The notes: generated by a model not told the origin, from the sequence alone. 64,000 nucleotides of DNA from Chloroflexota bacterium (GCA_009840165.1 VXOG01000034.1:93093-157092); one strand, 5' to 3'. Shown: positions 24,727 through 32,631, counted from the first letter of the stretch. Made by a program: numbers and translations.

Positions 24727-25581
24727 ATGCAAGTAATCACCACCTGCGCCGAAATGACCGCCCTGTGCCGCGAAGCGCCGCGTCCCCTCGGCCTGGTCCC
24801 CACCATGGGCGCACTGCACGAAGGCCACCTCTCCCTCACCCGCCAGGCACGGACGGACAACTCCACCATGGCGGCATCCATATTCGTGAACCCCAGCCAG
24901 TTCGGGCCGAACGAGGACTTCACCACCTACCCGCGCGCTTTCGAGCGCGACCTGGAGCTGCTGGCAGCGCAGGGAACCGACCTAGTATTCGCGCCCCTGC
25001 CGGATGAGGTGTACCCCGACGGATTCGACACTTGGATTGAACCCGGCGCAGTCGCCGAGGGCATGGAGGGAGCCGCGCGCCCCGGTCACTTCCGCGGCGT
25101 AGCGACTGTGGTCGCCAAGCTGTTCACCATCACCCGGCCCGACCGCGCCTACTTCGGCCAGAAAGACGGCCAGCAGGTGGCGGTCATCCGCAAAATGAAC
25201 GCCGACCTCAACCTCGGCGTAGCAGTAGTCACCATGCCCACCATCCGCGAACCCGACGGCCTGGCCCTGAGCAGCCGCAACGCCTACCTGACGGCTGAGG
25301 AACGCGCCGCCGCACCGGTCGTGTACCGCGCCCTGCAAGCCGCCGAATCCCTCTGGCGCTCCGGCGAGCGCAACGCCAACCGCCTGCAAGCGGCAGCCCT
25401 GGCCGAGTTGCAACGCGAGCCCCTCGTCTCCGCCGTGGACTACGTAAGCGTGGTAGATGCGGCCACCATGGCGCCGCTGAACGTGTTGGAAGTCGGCCGG
25501 CCGGCGATGATAGCCACAGCAGCGCGGCTCGGCTCGGTCCGCCTGATCGATAACGTGGTTCTAGCGCGTGTTAACACTTAA
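24727..25581 (+). CDS. panC: Pantothenate synthetase
   Basis: Condenses pantoate and beta-alanine with ATP to make pantothenate, a cytosolic step toward coenzyme A. The ATP-binding motif PTMGALHEGH, FVNPSQFGPNED, the GHFRGVATVVAKLF stretch and the KMSKS-like LALSSRNAYL motif are all present; length 284 is standard. One deviation: the usual FGxKDYQQ reads FGQKDGQQ. No panB or panD is adjacent. The start is ATG 24727, directly after a hairpin repeat and without a clear ribosome binding site. Confidence 0.96.
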   Translation: MQVITTCAEMTALCREAPRPLGLVPTMGALHEGHLSLTRQARTDNSTMAASIFVNPSQFGPNEDFTTYPRAFERDLELLAAQGTDLVFAPLPDEVYPDGFDTWIEPGAVAEGMEGAARPGHFRGVATVVAKLFTITRPDRAYFGQKDGQQVAVIRKMNADLNLGVAVVTMPTIREPDGLALSSRNAYLTAEERAAAPVVYRALQAAESLWRSGERNANRLQAAALAELQREPLVSAVDYVSVVDAATMAPLNVLEVGRPAMIATAARLGSVRLIDNVVLARVNT

Positions 25582-25583
25582 AC

Positions 25584-25611
25584 CGTCATTCCCGCGAAAG
25601 CGGGAATCCAG
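25584..25611. repeat. REP-like hairpin, family A
   Basis: Full copy with ATTCCCGCGAAAGCGGGAAT, three bases after the panC stop and 18 bases before the hicB-like start. Confidence 0.85.
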
Positions 25612-25629
25612 TGGCCGGAGGATGCAACT

Positions 25630-25839
25630 ATGCTTGACGAAGTAGTTTTTGAAGTACACGAAGCCGAAGAAGGCGGCTACTACGCGGCAGCCATCGGCTA
25701 CGACATAATCACCCAGGGCGATACGTGGGAAGAACTGAAGCTGATGGCGCAAGAGGCCGTACTGTGCCACTTTGAAGACGGCGAAGCGCCGGGGACTCTG
25801 CGGCTGCGGCTGGTGCGCGATGAGGTAGTCGCAGTGTGA
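25630..25839 (+). CDS. HicB-like antitoxin domain protein
   Basis: A 69-residue HicB-type partial RNase-H fold (EVHEAEEGGYYAAAIGYDIITQGDTWEELKLMAQEAVLCHFEDGE), without an added DNA-binding domain. GGAGG lies seven bases upstream of the ATG. HicB proteins of this short kind are normally followed within a few bases by a HicA toxin beginning MPRDLSG; here only the first codons of such a gene remain. It may now be an orphan antitoxin. Confidence 0.8.
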   Translation: MLDEVVFEVHEAEEGGYYAAAIGYDIITQGDTWEELKLMAQEAVLCHFEDGEAPGTLRLRLVRDEVVAV

Positions 25840-25842
25840 TGT

Positions 25843-25878
25843 TTGCCGAGAGATTTGTCTGGCGACACGTTAATTTGC
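25843..25878 (+). pseudogene. Truncated remnant of a HicA toxin gene
   Basis: Three bases after the hicB-like stop a TTG-started frame reads MPRDLSGDTLI, which matches the usual N terminus of HicA proteins that follow this kind of HicB. After about 11 codons the similarity stops, with no double-stranded-RNA-binding-like core and no catalytic His; the frame then runs on as unrelated sequence. I infer a deletion or insertion that removed the toxin. Confidence 0.6.
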
Positions 25879-25958
25879 AATCGAGGCACCCAAAGAAATA
25901 ACACCCACACGGTGAATTTTTCTAATTCCAGACCAACTTCCTGGCTCTGGGTAAGGCC

Positions 25959-27125
25959 TCAATCTGTGGGGAGCCGGCTGCGGAGCCGATTAGCATCAAG
26001 TGGACGCGGGCACTGTCCTGTCTCAAGGGGCACGAGAAAATCAAGTGCACGTTGCGCGTCTGCACTGTAGGCCAGTTGTTCGTCATCGGCTGCTTCCAGT
26101 GCCTGTATATCCCATCTTTCGGCGAACGAACGACAAGTGTAGTTGTGATAGCGCGCAAGCCACACATATTTCGCCCGCACATTATGGTCAGATTTGTTAA
26201 GGCATAATCCGTTGAGCACCCTGTCTCTGTGGGCCGGCAAAAGTTCGCCGTGAATCGAGTAATCTGGGAAAATATCTAGCTCCGACCCGAGGTAGTCAAC
26301 AAACAAACGTTCATCAGCTGGATCTTCAAGGAGTTGCTGGTAGTGCGGTGCCCAGGAAGAGTCACCGTAGTACGATAGATGTTGAGCTATCAAGGGCTCG
26401 ACGGACGGCGCGATAGTCAACCTCGGAGGTCCGCCCGACTGATCGAGCGCAACAGCCTCCAGCAGTGCATCCCCATACGCGACGTCATCGTCTTGATAGT
26501 GTGCTCCATAGGATATCGCGCCCCTAAGAAAAAAGCCATCTAGCGCAAGGCTAGTTTGGACCTGTGCGAAGAGTGTGAGGATAGTGCCAAGTTCGCCTTC
26601 TCCGTCACTGCGGGGGTAGTCGCCTAACGGGTAAGCTACAACGATATTGTCGGTGAAAACTTTCATGTCGAACAGGGAAGTGCCCGGAGGGTAGCCGGGT
26701 TTAGCCTCTCGCACATGACCGTAAGCCTTGTCCAAGGCTCGCTTGATCCTCTGAAGGAAGCTATCTCCCGAGCCGGAACTGAAAGCGCGCCGCGTTTCCG
26801 CACGGAACCCAAGGATATCGGCATAGCAGACAATCGTTGGGCGAAGGCGCCTTGGAGTGGCTGGCAGCCGCTCCAAAATCCACGTGCGCGCCAAGGTTTC
26901 AGCATCTACGCCTTTAGCGTCCGCGTGCTGGTAGATTTGCGACAGGCTGTCTCCGTCCAGTGATACTAGGATAGACGAGGCCAAATTCGGACTGGCTTCC
27001 AGGTTTGCGGGTTCGAGATCATCCCAATAGTCGGCAAAGTCGTGAGTGTCCCAGAATTCGGCTATCTCTTCCCGTGTTGCGAATCTGGGTATAGGATCTT
27101 TGGCTGGACGTTGTTTCGCGCTCAT
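25959..27125 (-). CDS. CopG-type antitoxin fused to a class III nucleotidyl-cyclase-like domain
   Basis: A 388-residue fusion. Residues ~10-88 (IPRFATREEIAEFWDTHDF...LVSLDGDSLSQIYQHADAKG...ARTWILERL) are the CopG-family antitoxin that pairs with BrnT-like toxins: a toxin-neutralising arm and a ribbon-helix-helix DNA-binding part. Residues ~95-245 follow the class III cyclase pattern: first metal Asp in YADILGF (D103), second in KVFTDNIVVA (D159), then FLRGAISYGAHY and YGDALLEA. A C-terminal ~140 residues end with KYVWLARYHN. The start overlaps the toxin stop in ATGA. Base composition is visibly lower in GC than its neighbours, suggesting transfer. Whether it makes a cyclic nucleotide is untested. 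Confidence 0.75.
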   Translation of the reverse strand: MSAKQRPAKDPIPRFATREEIAEFWDTHDFADYWDDLEPANLEASPNLASSILVSLDGDSLSQIYQHADAKGVDAETLARTWILERLPATPRRLRPTIVCYADILGFRAETRRAFSSGSGDSFLQRIKRALDKAYGHVREAKPGYPPGTSLFDMKVFTDNIVVAYPLGDYPRSDGEGELGTILTLFAQVQTSLALDGFFLRGAISYGAHYQDDDVAYGDALLEAVALDQSGGPPRLTIAPSVEPLIAQHLSYYGDSSWAPHYQQLLEDPADERLFVDYLGSELDIFPDYSIHGELLPAHRDRVLNGLCLNKSDHNVRAKYVWLARYHNYTCRSFAERWDIQALEAADDEQLAYSADAQRALDFLVPLETGQCPRPLDANRLRSRLPTD

Positions 27126-27394
27126 CCTATATGCTCCTGGTAGCGGCGGCGTTCTCGGCGGCTGGCTGGACGCGCCGTAACAACATAATAGGCTCCATCG
27201 CCTTCAGGTTCAACCACAACTGCCAGTATGCGGTTGTCGCTGGTTGAGCCGACGAGCAAAATCCGCCCGGCGTAGCTGTGGCGGGATATGAATGTTCCGG
27301 AACAGACCTCCTGCACCTCTCGCATGGTCACCTCGTGTCTGGCGATGTGGCCTACATTCCAGGGATCCCACAGCAGTCGGGTAATCGGCATCAT
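27122..27394 (-). CDS. BrnT/DUF4258-like ribonuclease toxin
   Basis: A 90-residue toxin of the BrnT-like group: LLWDPWNVGHIARHEVTMREV, a GRILLVGST strand with an Arg, and a C-terminal ARPASRRERRRY, which fits the usual RxAsxxErrxY ending. Such toxins are RelE-fold ribonucleases. The gene is first in the operon, as in brnTA, and overlaps its antitoxin by 4 nt. What is unusual is that the antitoxin carries a cyclase-like domain. Two ATGs at 27394 and 27391 are possible starts. Confidence 0.8.
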   Translation of the reverse strand: MMPITRLLWDPWNVGHIARHEVTMREVQEVCSGTFISRHSYAGRILLVGSTSDNRILAVVVEPEGDGAYYVVTARPASRRERRRYQEHIG

Positions 27395-27618
27395 AACGGC
27401 AAACTATTCCTGCGTGAATCGCGAAAGTCATTGCAGAAGTGAAGCTATCACCGACCCTACACAGCGTCAAACTCCGGCGCGTCCCCAATCCCAAAATCCG
27501 GTGAATCCTAATTCTGACGATGTGACACCCGCCCCGTTGACCCCAAGAGAACTCCGGTTCTATCATAGTCCTATCACGTGAATGACCCGCTGGTCCCGCA
27601 ATCCCAATCCCATATCCC

Positions 27619-27866
27619 GCCTGCCAGAGGTGCACCCAACCATTCGGTCGTAACGGCCAGTCAGTAAAAATCGCAAATGCTCGGCAAGACCACGTCCGGC
27701 CAATGCTTACCCGGCGGGGTCCCAACGCGCGCCGCAGTGTCCGGACTGCGGGCGGCCTGCGTCCTCGGATGCAGTCCCGAAACCTAACGCGGATAAACCC
27801 TTGCGTAAAACCCCCGGCCGTGGGCTGACAACGACCGACCATCGGAAACCCTCACCTCTGGCAGGC
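27619..27866. other. Block bounded by a perfect 14-bp inverted repeat; possible structured RNA or MITE
   Basis: GCCTGCCAGAGGTG (27619-27632) is exactly complementary to CACCTCTGGCAGGC (27853-27866). Between them lie further hairpins, such as CCGCAGT/ACTGCGG around 27735-27755 and CTGCGTCC/GGATGCAG near 27760-27775. No convincing protein is encoded in any frame. I checked by eye for tmRNA, RNase P, SRP and 6S signatures and saw none. It sits inside the ~700-bp gap (27395-28092) of the toxin island, which otherwise holds only repeats. Confidence 0.45.
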
Positions 27867-27940
27867 TGAAAGTGCGCCTTTGGCGTGCAACCCACCAACC
27901 AACCAAACCAAAGGAGGCCAACCCAAAATCCTTAAAATCC

Positions 27941-28018
27941 CCTAATAACAGCCTGCCCCGTGCTAGACACAGGGTCACCCCGTACTTGATACGGGGCCCA
28001 AAAATCCTGCTTCTGACA
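27941..28018. repeat. CACGGGG/CCCCGTAC repeat, copy 1
   Basis: A ~75-bp element with CCCCGTG.. and GGGTCACCCCGTAC..GATACGGGG hairpins, flanked by AATAACAGCCTG and TTCTGAC. An inverted, near-identical copy is at 48457-48528. Confidence 0.8.
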
Positions 28019-28045
28019 ATCTCCCACGCCGTAAAATCGTGCTGG

Positions 28046-28054
28046 TGCTATGAT
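28046..28054 (+). promoter_or_regulatory. Extended -10 promoter of the DUF104/PIN pair
   Basis: TGCTATGAT fits TGN-TANNNT; predicted start near 28061, leader ~32 nt with GGAGG six bases before the ATG at 28093. Confidence 0.45.
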
Positions 28055-28092
28055 TGACAAAGACAGCCGGCCATCCGGAGCGGAGGCGAGCA

Positions 28093-28356
28093 ATGACTAA
28101 AACCATCAAAGCTAAATACGCCAACGGGGTAATCACCCCACTGGAACCCCTTGACCTGCCGGACGACACGGTGGTGGTGCTGAGGGTCGAGGAACTTGAA
28201 TCCTCAGGTCAACCAGGAGGCAGAGCGGAAGAAACTCCGCAGGAGAGGGCAGAACGCATGCGTCGGGCTGTAGCAAAGGGCCTACAGTGCAATCATCCTA
28301 CCGCTGACATTGACCAGATGCTGCAAGAGATCGCAGACGGGTATAGGATGCGATGA
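28093..28356 (+). CDS. DUF104 (AF2212-like) antitoxin of a PIN-domain toxin
   Basis: An 87-residue antitoxin. The first half, IKAKYANGVITPLEPLDLPDDTVVVLRVEE, is the small beta-barrel of the DUF104/AF2212 family; the second half is a charged helix likely to wrap the toxin. GGAGG stands six bases upstream of ATG 28093 (upstream TTG 28054 overlaps the promoter and is rejected). The stop overlaps the PIN-toxin start by 4 nt (ATGA). Such antitoxins usually repress their own promoter as a complex with the toxin. Confidence 0.85.
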   Translation: MTKTIKAKYANGVITPLEPLDLPDDTVVVLRVEELESSGQPGGRAEETPQERAERMRRAVAKGLQCNHPTADIDQMLQEIADGYRMR

Positions 28357-28748
28357 TTTTCGTCGATTCCAACGTGCCAATGTACATCGTGGGCACGCCT
28401 CATCCCAATCAGGATCGCGCAGCCGCTCTTGTCGACGAGATCATAGACAGTGGCGAGGCCCTGATTACCAGCGTTGAGGTATATCAGGAAATACTGCACC
28501 GCTACACGTCAATACGGCGTCCCCAGTCCATTAACGATGCTTTTAACGTAATAGACGGCTTGGTGGGCGCGGTCTTATCTTACAAGATGACGGAAATACG
28601 CGCGGCCCGGGCGTTGCTGGCCACGGTCCCCGGCCTCTCCGCGCGCGACGCTCTGCACGTAGCGGTTATGCGCACCGTGGATTGCAGCCGAGTTTTCAGC
28701 TTTGACGCCGGTTTCGACAGCTGTCCCGGTATAGAGCGCATTAGTTGA
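28353..28748 (+). CDS. PIN-domain (VapC-like) ribonuclease toxin
   Basis: A 131-residue PIN-domain nuclease. The acidic metal-binding residues are in place: MIFVDSNV (Asp5), SVEVYQEI (Glu), LSARDALHVAV (Asp) and FSFDAGFD (Asp). VapC toxins cut tRNA or rRNA when free of their antitoxin. It is the third toxin-type gene in 3 kb, after hicB/hicA-remnant and the BrnT/cyclase pair, and looks complete and functional. Confidence 0.9.
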   Translation: MIFVDSNVPMYIVGTPHPNQDRAAALVDEIIDSGEALITSVEVYQEILHRYTSIRRPQSINDAFNVIDGLVGAVLSYKMTEIRAARALLATVPGLSARDALHVAVMRTVDCSRVFSFDAGFDSCPGIERIS

Positions 28749-28854
28749 GACCAGCGGTTACGAGGCAAACTTGCCCTCCGCTACCGCCGGTAGTATTCTG
28801 CGATGCACGCTCCGCCCGGGCGGATGCGACCGACCCCAGGAGCTTTGATCCACG

Positions 28855-30354
28855 ATGACTACCACCTCCGACGTCAAGACTCACCTCAATTTCATCAACG
28901 GCGAATGGACGCCCTCCGATTCCGGGCGCACCTACTCCGTGTACAACCCCGCTCATAAGGACCGCCTCCTTGGACACTTCCAGCTGTCCAACCCCGAGGA
29001 CACCCTCCGCGCTGTGGCCTCCGCGTCCGATGCGGCCGAGGCCTGGGCCGACACGCCCGCCCCGGTGCGCGCCCAGGTGCTATTCAAGGCCCTGGAGATC
29101 ATGGAACGCCGCGGCGAGGAAATCGCACGCACCATCACCGAAGAGGAGGGCAAGCCCCTGCCCGACGCTCGCGGCGAGGTCAAGCGCGCCATGAACATCA
29201 TGGAGTACGCCGCCGGCGAGGGTCGCCGCATGTTCGGCTACACCACGCCGTCGGAGTTGCCCAACACCGTCGCCTACACCGTGCGCCGGCCCCTGGGCGT
29301 GGTCGGCATCATCACGCCGTGGAATTTCCCCATCGCCATCCCCGCGTGGAAGATGGCGCCCGCCCTGATCTGCGGCAACGCCATCGTGTTCAAGCCGGCG
29401 TCCAGCACGCCCCTGTGCGCAGTGAAACTCACCGAGGTCTTTGAAGAAGCCGGCGTACCGCCGGGCGTTTTCAACCTGATCACCGGTCCGGGCGGCAGCG
29501 TCGGCAACGCGCTGGTGGAATCGCCGGACGTGGCCGGCATCTCCTTCACCGGCAGCACCGAAATCGGCACCGACCTGTACACCCGCGGCGCCTCTCTGCT
29601 GAAGAAAGTGCAGGCCGAAATGGGCGGCAAGAACGCCGTCATCCTGCTGGCCGACGCCGACCTGGACAAGGCCCTCGGCGGCATCGTGCAGGGCGCGTTC
29701 GGCTCCACCGGCCAGCGCTGCACCGCCACCAGCCGCGTCATCGTCGAGGACGGTGTGTACGACGAGTTCATGGCGCAGCTGATCGAGCGCACGTCGCAAC
29801 TCACCATCGGCGACGGCATGGAGGACGGCATCGACGTCAGCCCGTTGTCCAGCGAGTCCCAGCAGCGCACCGTTTCCGAGTACATCACAGCCGGCAAGGA
29901 GGAAGGGGCGACGCTGGCCTTCGGCGGCGGTACTCCCACCGGCGGCATCTACGATGAAGGCTGGTACGTGGAACCCACTATCTTCACCGACGTGTCGCCT
30001 GACATGCGCATCGCCCGCGAGGAGATTTTCGGGCCGGTGCTGACGGTGTTCCGGGCGCGCGACCTGGAGCACGCCGTGGCAATCTCCAACAGCGTCAAGT
30101 TCGGCCTTTCGTCGTCCGTGTACACCCGGGACATTCCGCGAGCCTTCCGCTACATCAACACCGTGGATGCCGGCATGGTCCACGTCAACGCGCCCACCCT
30201 GGGCGGCGAGGTTCACCTGCCCTTCGGCGGCCTGAAAGCATCCGGCGTCGGCCAGCGCGAGCAGGGCGTCGAGGCCGTGGACTTCTTCAGCGAAGTCATC
30301 ACCGTCTATATCGACTACGCCGACGAGGCCCGCGCGCAGGCCCGTTTCATCTAG
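28855..30354 (+). CDS. NAD(P)-dependent aldehyde dehydrogenase
   Basis: A 499-residue aldehyde dehydrogenase. The cofactor and catalytic motifs are complete: TPWNFPIAIP, KPASSTPLCA, FTGSTEIG, the general base Glu in EMGGKN, the nucleophile Cys in GQRCTA and EEIFGPVL. The GTDLYTRGASL and C-terminal VTVYIDY stretches recall the alpha-ketoglutarate semialdehyde (2,5-dioxovalerate) dehydrogenases, but substrate prediction by eye is uncertain. The gene stands alone between the PIN toxin and a repeat cluster. Confidence 0.92.
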   Translation: MTTTSDVKTHLNFINGEWTPSDSGRTYSVYNPAHKDRLLGHFQLSNPEDTLRAVASASDAAEAWADTPAPVRAQVLFKALEIMERRGEEIARTITEEEGKPLPDARGEVKRAMNIMEYAAGEGRRMFGYTTPSELPNTVAYTVRRPLGVVGIITPWNFPIAIPAWKMAPALICGNAIVFKPASSTPLCAVKLTEVFEEAGVPPGVFNLITGPGGSVGNALVESPDVAGISFTGSTEIGTDLYTRGASLLKKVQAEMGGKNAVILLADADLDKALGGIVQGAFGSTGQRCTATSRVIVEDGVYDEFMAQLIERTSQLTIGDGMEDGIDVSPLSSESQQRTVSEYITAGKEEGATLAFGGGTPTGGIYDEGWYVEPTIFTDVSPDMRIAREEIFGPVLTVFRARDLEHAVAISNSVKFGLSSSVYTRDIPRAFRYINTVDAGMVHVNAPTLGGEVHLPFGGLKASGVGQREQGVEAVDFFSEVITVYIDYADEARAQARFI

Positions 30355-30590
30355 GCTCCCTCTCCCTTGATGGGCGGAACGTCCGCCTCAGGCGGGAGAG
30401 GGCTGTGGTGAGGGTGAAAACCTCTGTCTCGTCACGGGAGAGGGTGCCAGTAAAACCACCCTCCTGTCATTCCCACCATTCTCCCGTCATCCCGGCCTCT
30501 TACCTCGTCATTCCGGCCTTGAGCCGGAATCCAAGCTCCTTGAAAACTAACACCGGCCCACTGGATTACCGCCTTCGCGGGAATGACGGC
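30355..30590. repeat. Repeat cluster: CCCTCTCCC-type element and family A hairpins
   Basis: Begins with CCCTCTCCCTTGATGGG..., a common dispersed GAGAGGG element whose arms pair with GCGGGAGAGGG. Then several family A pieces: degraded copies near 30465 and 30490, a copy with a changed loop (ATTCCGGCCTTGAGCCGGAA, 30511-30530) and an inverted partial copy ending at 30590. The open frame through this region is the repeat read as protein. Confidence 0.75.
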
Positions 30591-30620
30591 GAAACGTCAA
30601 CACGTTCTGTACCGCTGCCC

Positions 30621-31388
30621 ATGCCGGTATTGGCATGGGCGTTTACCCTCATCCTGCTGCTAACTGCGGCCTGCGTCCCCACCGAGCGAAACGTTGACGC
30701 GCGCATCAACCGGGCAGTGGCCACCGCCGTGGCGTCCTCTGCCGCGCCCGACCTGAATCGCCTGTACCGGGAAAACCGCGCCTCCGTGTTCTACATCGAC
30801 CCCACCGACGGACAGCACGGCACCGGCTGGCTGCTGGAACCCGGCGTCATCGTCACGGTGGCCCACGTGGTATCGGGACGCGATCAGGTAATAGTCCGGC
30901 AGGCAACAGCGCCAACGTTCGTTGCGTCAGTGGCCGGGCTGGACGAGCGGCGCGACGTCGCCCTGCTCCGCTACGAGATCGAAACCGCTGAGTTGGAGCC
31001 CGACGCCAAACCGTTGCCGCTAGGCGACGCCGGCAGCGATGACATTGCCGGAACGCTGCTGGCGTTGGGCTATTCCAGCAGCGGCGTCAAGCGCGAGGGT
31101 ACGGTGGGGTCGCCCAAGGCCAACGCCGGCATCCTCTCCCAGATTACCAACTTCGGCCCAGACAGCTACGGCCGCAACCTGGAGATGGACGCGGCCATCG
31201 ACCCGGGCGACAGCGGCGGCCCCGTCCTCAACGCCAACGGCGAGGTAATCGGCATGATCCGCGCCGCAGCGCGCCGTTCCGAGGCCGGCGAAACCGTGGT
31301 CGGCACCTTCTACGCCGTCCACGCCGACGAAATCCGCGCCGCCCTAACGGAAATCAGAAATCCCGAAAGTCCGGATCCTCAGCAATAA
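30621..31388 (+). CDS. Lipoprotein trypsin-like serine protease
   Basis: An exported protease of 255 residues from ATG 30621. The signal ends in the lipobox LLTAAC (Cys18). The chymotrypsin-fold triad is visible: His82 in VTVAHVV, Asp112 in ERRDVALL and Ser198 in DPGDSGGPV; there is no PDZ domain, so it is shorter than HtrA. The frame upstream to 30405 is repeat sequence. The gene's end overlaps the convergent Fic gene by 35 bp. Possible roles are surface protein turnover; nothing around it tells the target. Confidence 0.85.
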   Translation: MPVLAWAFTLILLLTAACVPTERNVDARINRAVATAVASSAAPDLNRLYRENRASVFYIDPTDGQHGTGWLLEPGVIVTVAHVVSGRDQVIVRQATAPTFVASVAGLDERRDVALLRYEIETAELEPDAKPLPLGDAGSDDIAGTLLALGYSSSGVKREGTVGSPKANAGILSQITNFGPDSYGRNLEMDAAIDPGDSGGPVLNANGEVIGMIRAAARRSEAGETVVGTFYAVHADEIRAALTEIRNPESPDPQQ

Positions 31389-32529
31389 CGTCCAGAATTT
31401 CCTTACTCAGATATACGCGAGGGTGTGCGCCCGTCCCATACCGGCGCAGGATACCTGCTTTTTCCAACCTCCTGATGTATCCTTGCGCCGTTTGGTTGGA
31501 AACATCCAGCATAAGTTGTATGGCTGGAGCTGAAGTAAGCGGAAAATCGAATAAATCATCGATAATCCGTAACAGTGCGCCCGCCATTTGTTGGGTTTGC
31601 ACTCTGGCAAGGTAACTGTCACGCAGAGCCAGTAATCTTTCCACCCTGCCTAACGCGTCAGTAGCAACCCTAGCGACGGCGGTCAGGAAGAACTGTACCC
31701 ATTGGTTCCATTCGCCGTTAAGACTGATCCCCAGTAACAAGTCCATGTACTCTTGGCGATACGCGGCAAGATAGTTGCTGAGATACAGCAATGGATGCGT
31801 CAAATAACCCCGTTCGCACAACAGCAAAGTCATAAGTAAACGTCCCATACGCCCGTTGCCGTCTTCAAACGGGTGGATGGCCTCGAATTGATAATGGACC
31901 AATGCCAATTGCACCAAAAGCGGTATTCCAGGGTCGGAGTGCAGAAACCCTTCCAATTCATTGAGAGCAGCCATCATCTCATCTGGTGGCGGAGGCACGT
32001 AGCGGGCGTGCTCGATCCCAACAGATTCGCTGCCGATGATGACTTGCCGCGTGCGGAACTTACCCGGACGGCGGTCGCCGCCTCTGACGCCCGTCATCAG
32101 CTCCCGATGGACTTCGCAAATTAGTCGCCGGCTGACTGGCAAATCCTTTAGTCGTTGCAAGCCGAATTGCAAGGCTTTTACGTGGTTATCGACTTCCCGT
32201 GCGTCATCTGTATCCCTGGCTACGCCGTCCAATCGAAATTGGTACACTTCTGCAATTGATGAGGTTGTGCCTTCAATGCTGCTTGACGCTACCGCTTCAC
32301 GTACTGCCATTGGTTGGCTCAGCAAAGATGGGTTGGGCAAGCTGGCGGAGCGCCCGGCTAGACGACTCAAGGCCTGGTCCGCTTGGGACAATAGCCTTAC
32401 CATATCGTCATTCCAGACGATGGCAGGCAATAAAGGGTCGGGCACAAAAGCCGGCCAGTACTTGCCGTCGAAGGTAGCCGCTGGCACTAATCGCCCTGGG
32501 CTATCGTCGGTGAAATCCTCTGCTCGCAT
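31354..32529 (-). CDS. Fic-family AMP-transferase-like protein with C-terminal HTH
   Basis: A 391-residue Fic protein. The inhibitory helix motif SSSIEG (Ser83/84...Glu86-Gly87) precedes the core in class II arrangement. The Fic motif HPFEDGNGRMGR starts at His219 and is complete, so adenylylating or de-adenylylating activity is plausible. The last ~80 residues (PLTSAPAIQLMLDVSNQTAQGYIRRLEKAGIL) are a winged-helix DNA-binding domain, which fits self-regulation through the repeated ATGTAA sites just upstream. GC content is lower than in the neighbours. Target protein unknown. Confidence 0.92.
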   Translation of the reverse strand: MRAEDFTDDSPGRLVPAATFDGKYWPAFVPDPLLPAIVWNDDMVRLLSQADQALSRLAGRSASLPNPSLLSQPMAVREAVASSSIEGTTSSIAEVYQFRLDGVARDTDDAREVDNHVKALQFGLQRLKDLPVSRRLICEVHRELMTGVRGGDRRPGKFRTRQVIIGSESVGIEHARYVPPPPDEMMAALNELEGFLHSDPGIPLLVQLALVHYQFEAIHPFEDGNGRMGRLLMTLLLCERGYLTHPLLYLSNYLAAYRQEYMDLLLGISLNGEWNQWVQFFLTAVARVATDALGRVERLLALRDSYLARVQTQQMAGALLRIIDDLFDFPLTSAPAIQLMLDVSNQTAQGYIRRLEKAGILRRYGTGAHPRVYLSKEILDVIAEDPDFRDF

Positions 32530-32540
32530 TGCACCCTGCC

Positions 32541-32631
32541 GCTTTCCAATGTAAGAGATTCTACATACAGCCGACAGAAATGTAAATGAACGCGCTGTTC
32601 CTTACATTTGCAAACAGGAAATGTAAGGAAC
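32541..32631 (-). promoter_or_regulatory. Promoter and repeated ATGTAA operator of the fic gene
   Basis: On the minus strand TTTACA (32586-32581), a 17-nt spacer and TAGAAT (32563-32558) make a good promoter. ATGTAA/TTACAT motifs occur at about 32549, 32581, 32601 and 32621; the last two are arms of a perfect 13-bp inverted repeat GTTCCTTACATTT (32597-32609) / 32619-32631. One site overlaps the -35 box and one the transcription start, as expected for repression by the protein's own HTH domain. Confidence 0.65.

Noticed and set aside
27210..27842. 210-codon minus-strand open frame in the toxin island
   Set aside because: Overlaps the BrnT-like gene in another frame and has no domain-like pattern.
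27619..27866. tmRNA, RNase P, SRP or 6S RNA in the inverted-repeat block
   Set aside because: None of the conserved sequence cores of these RNAs could be found on either strand; kept only as an unassigned element.
30405..30620. N-terminal extension of the serine protease
   Set aside because: Repeat DNA read as protein; the lipoprotein signal starts at ATG 30621.
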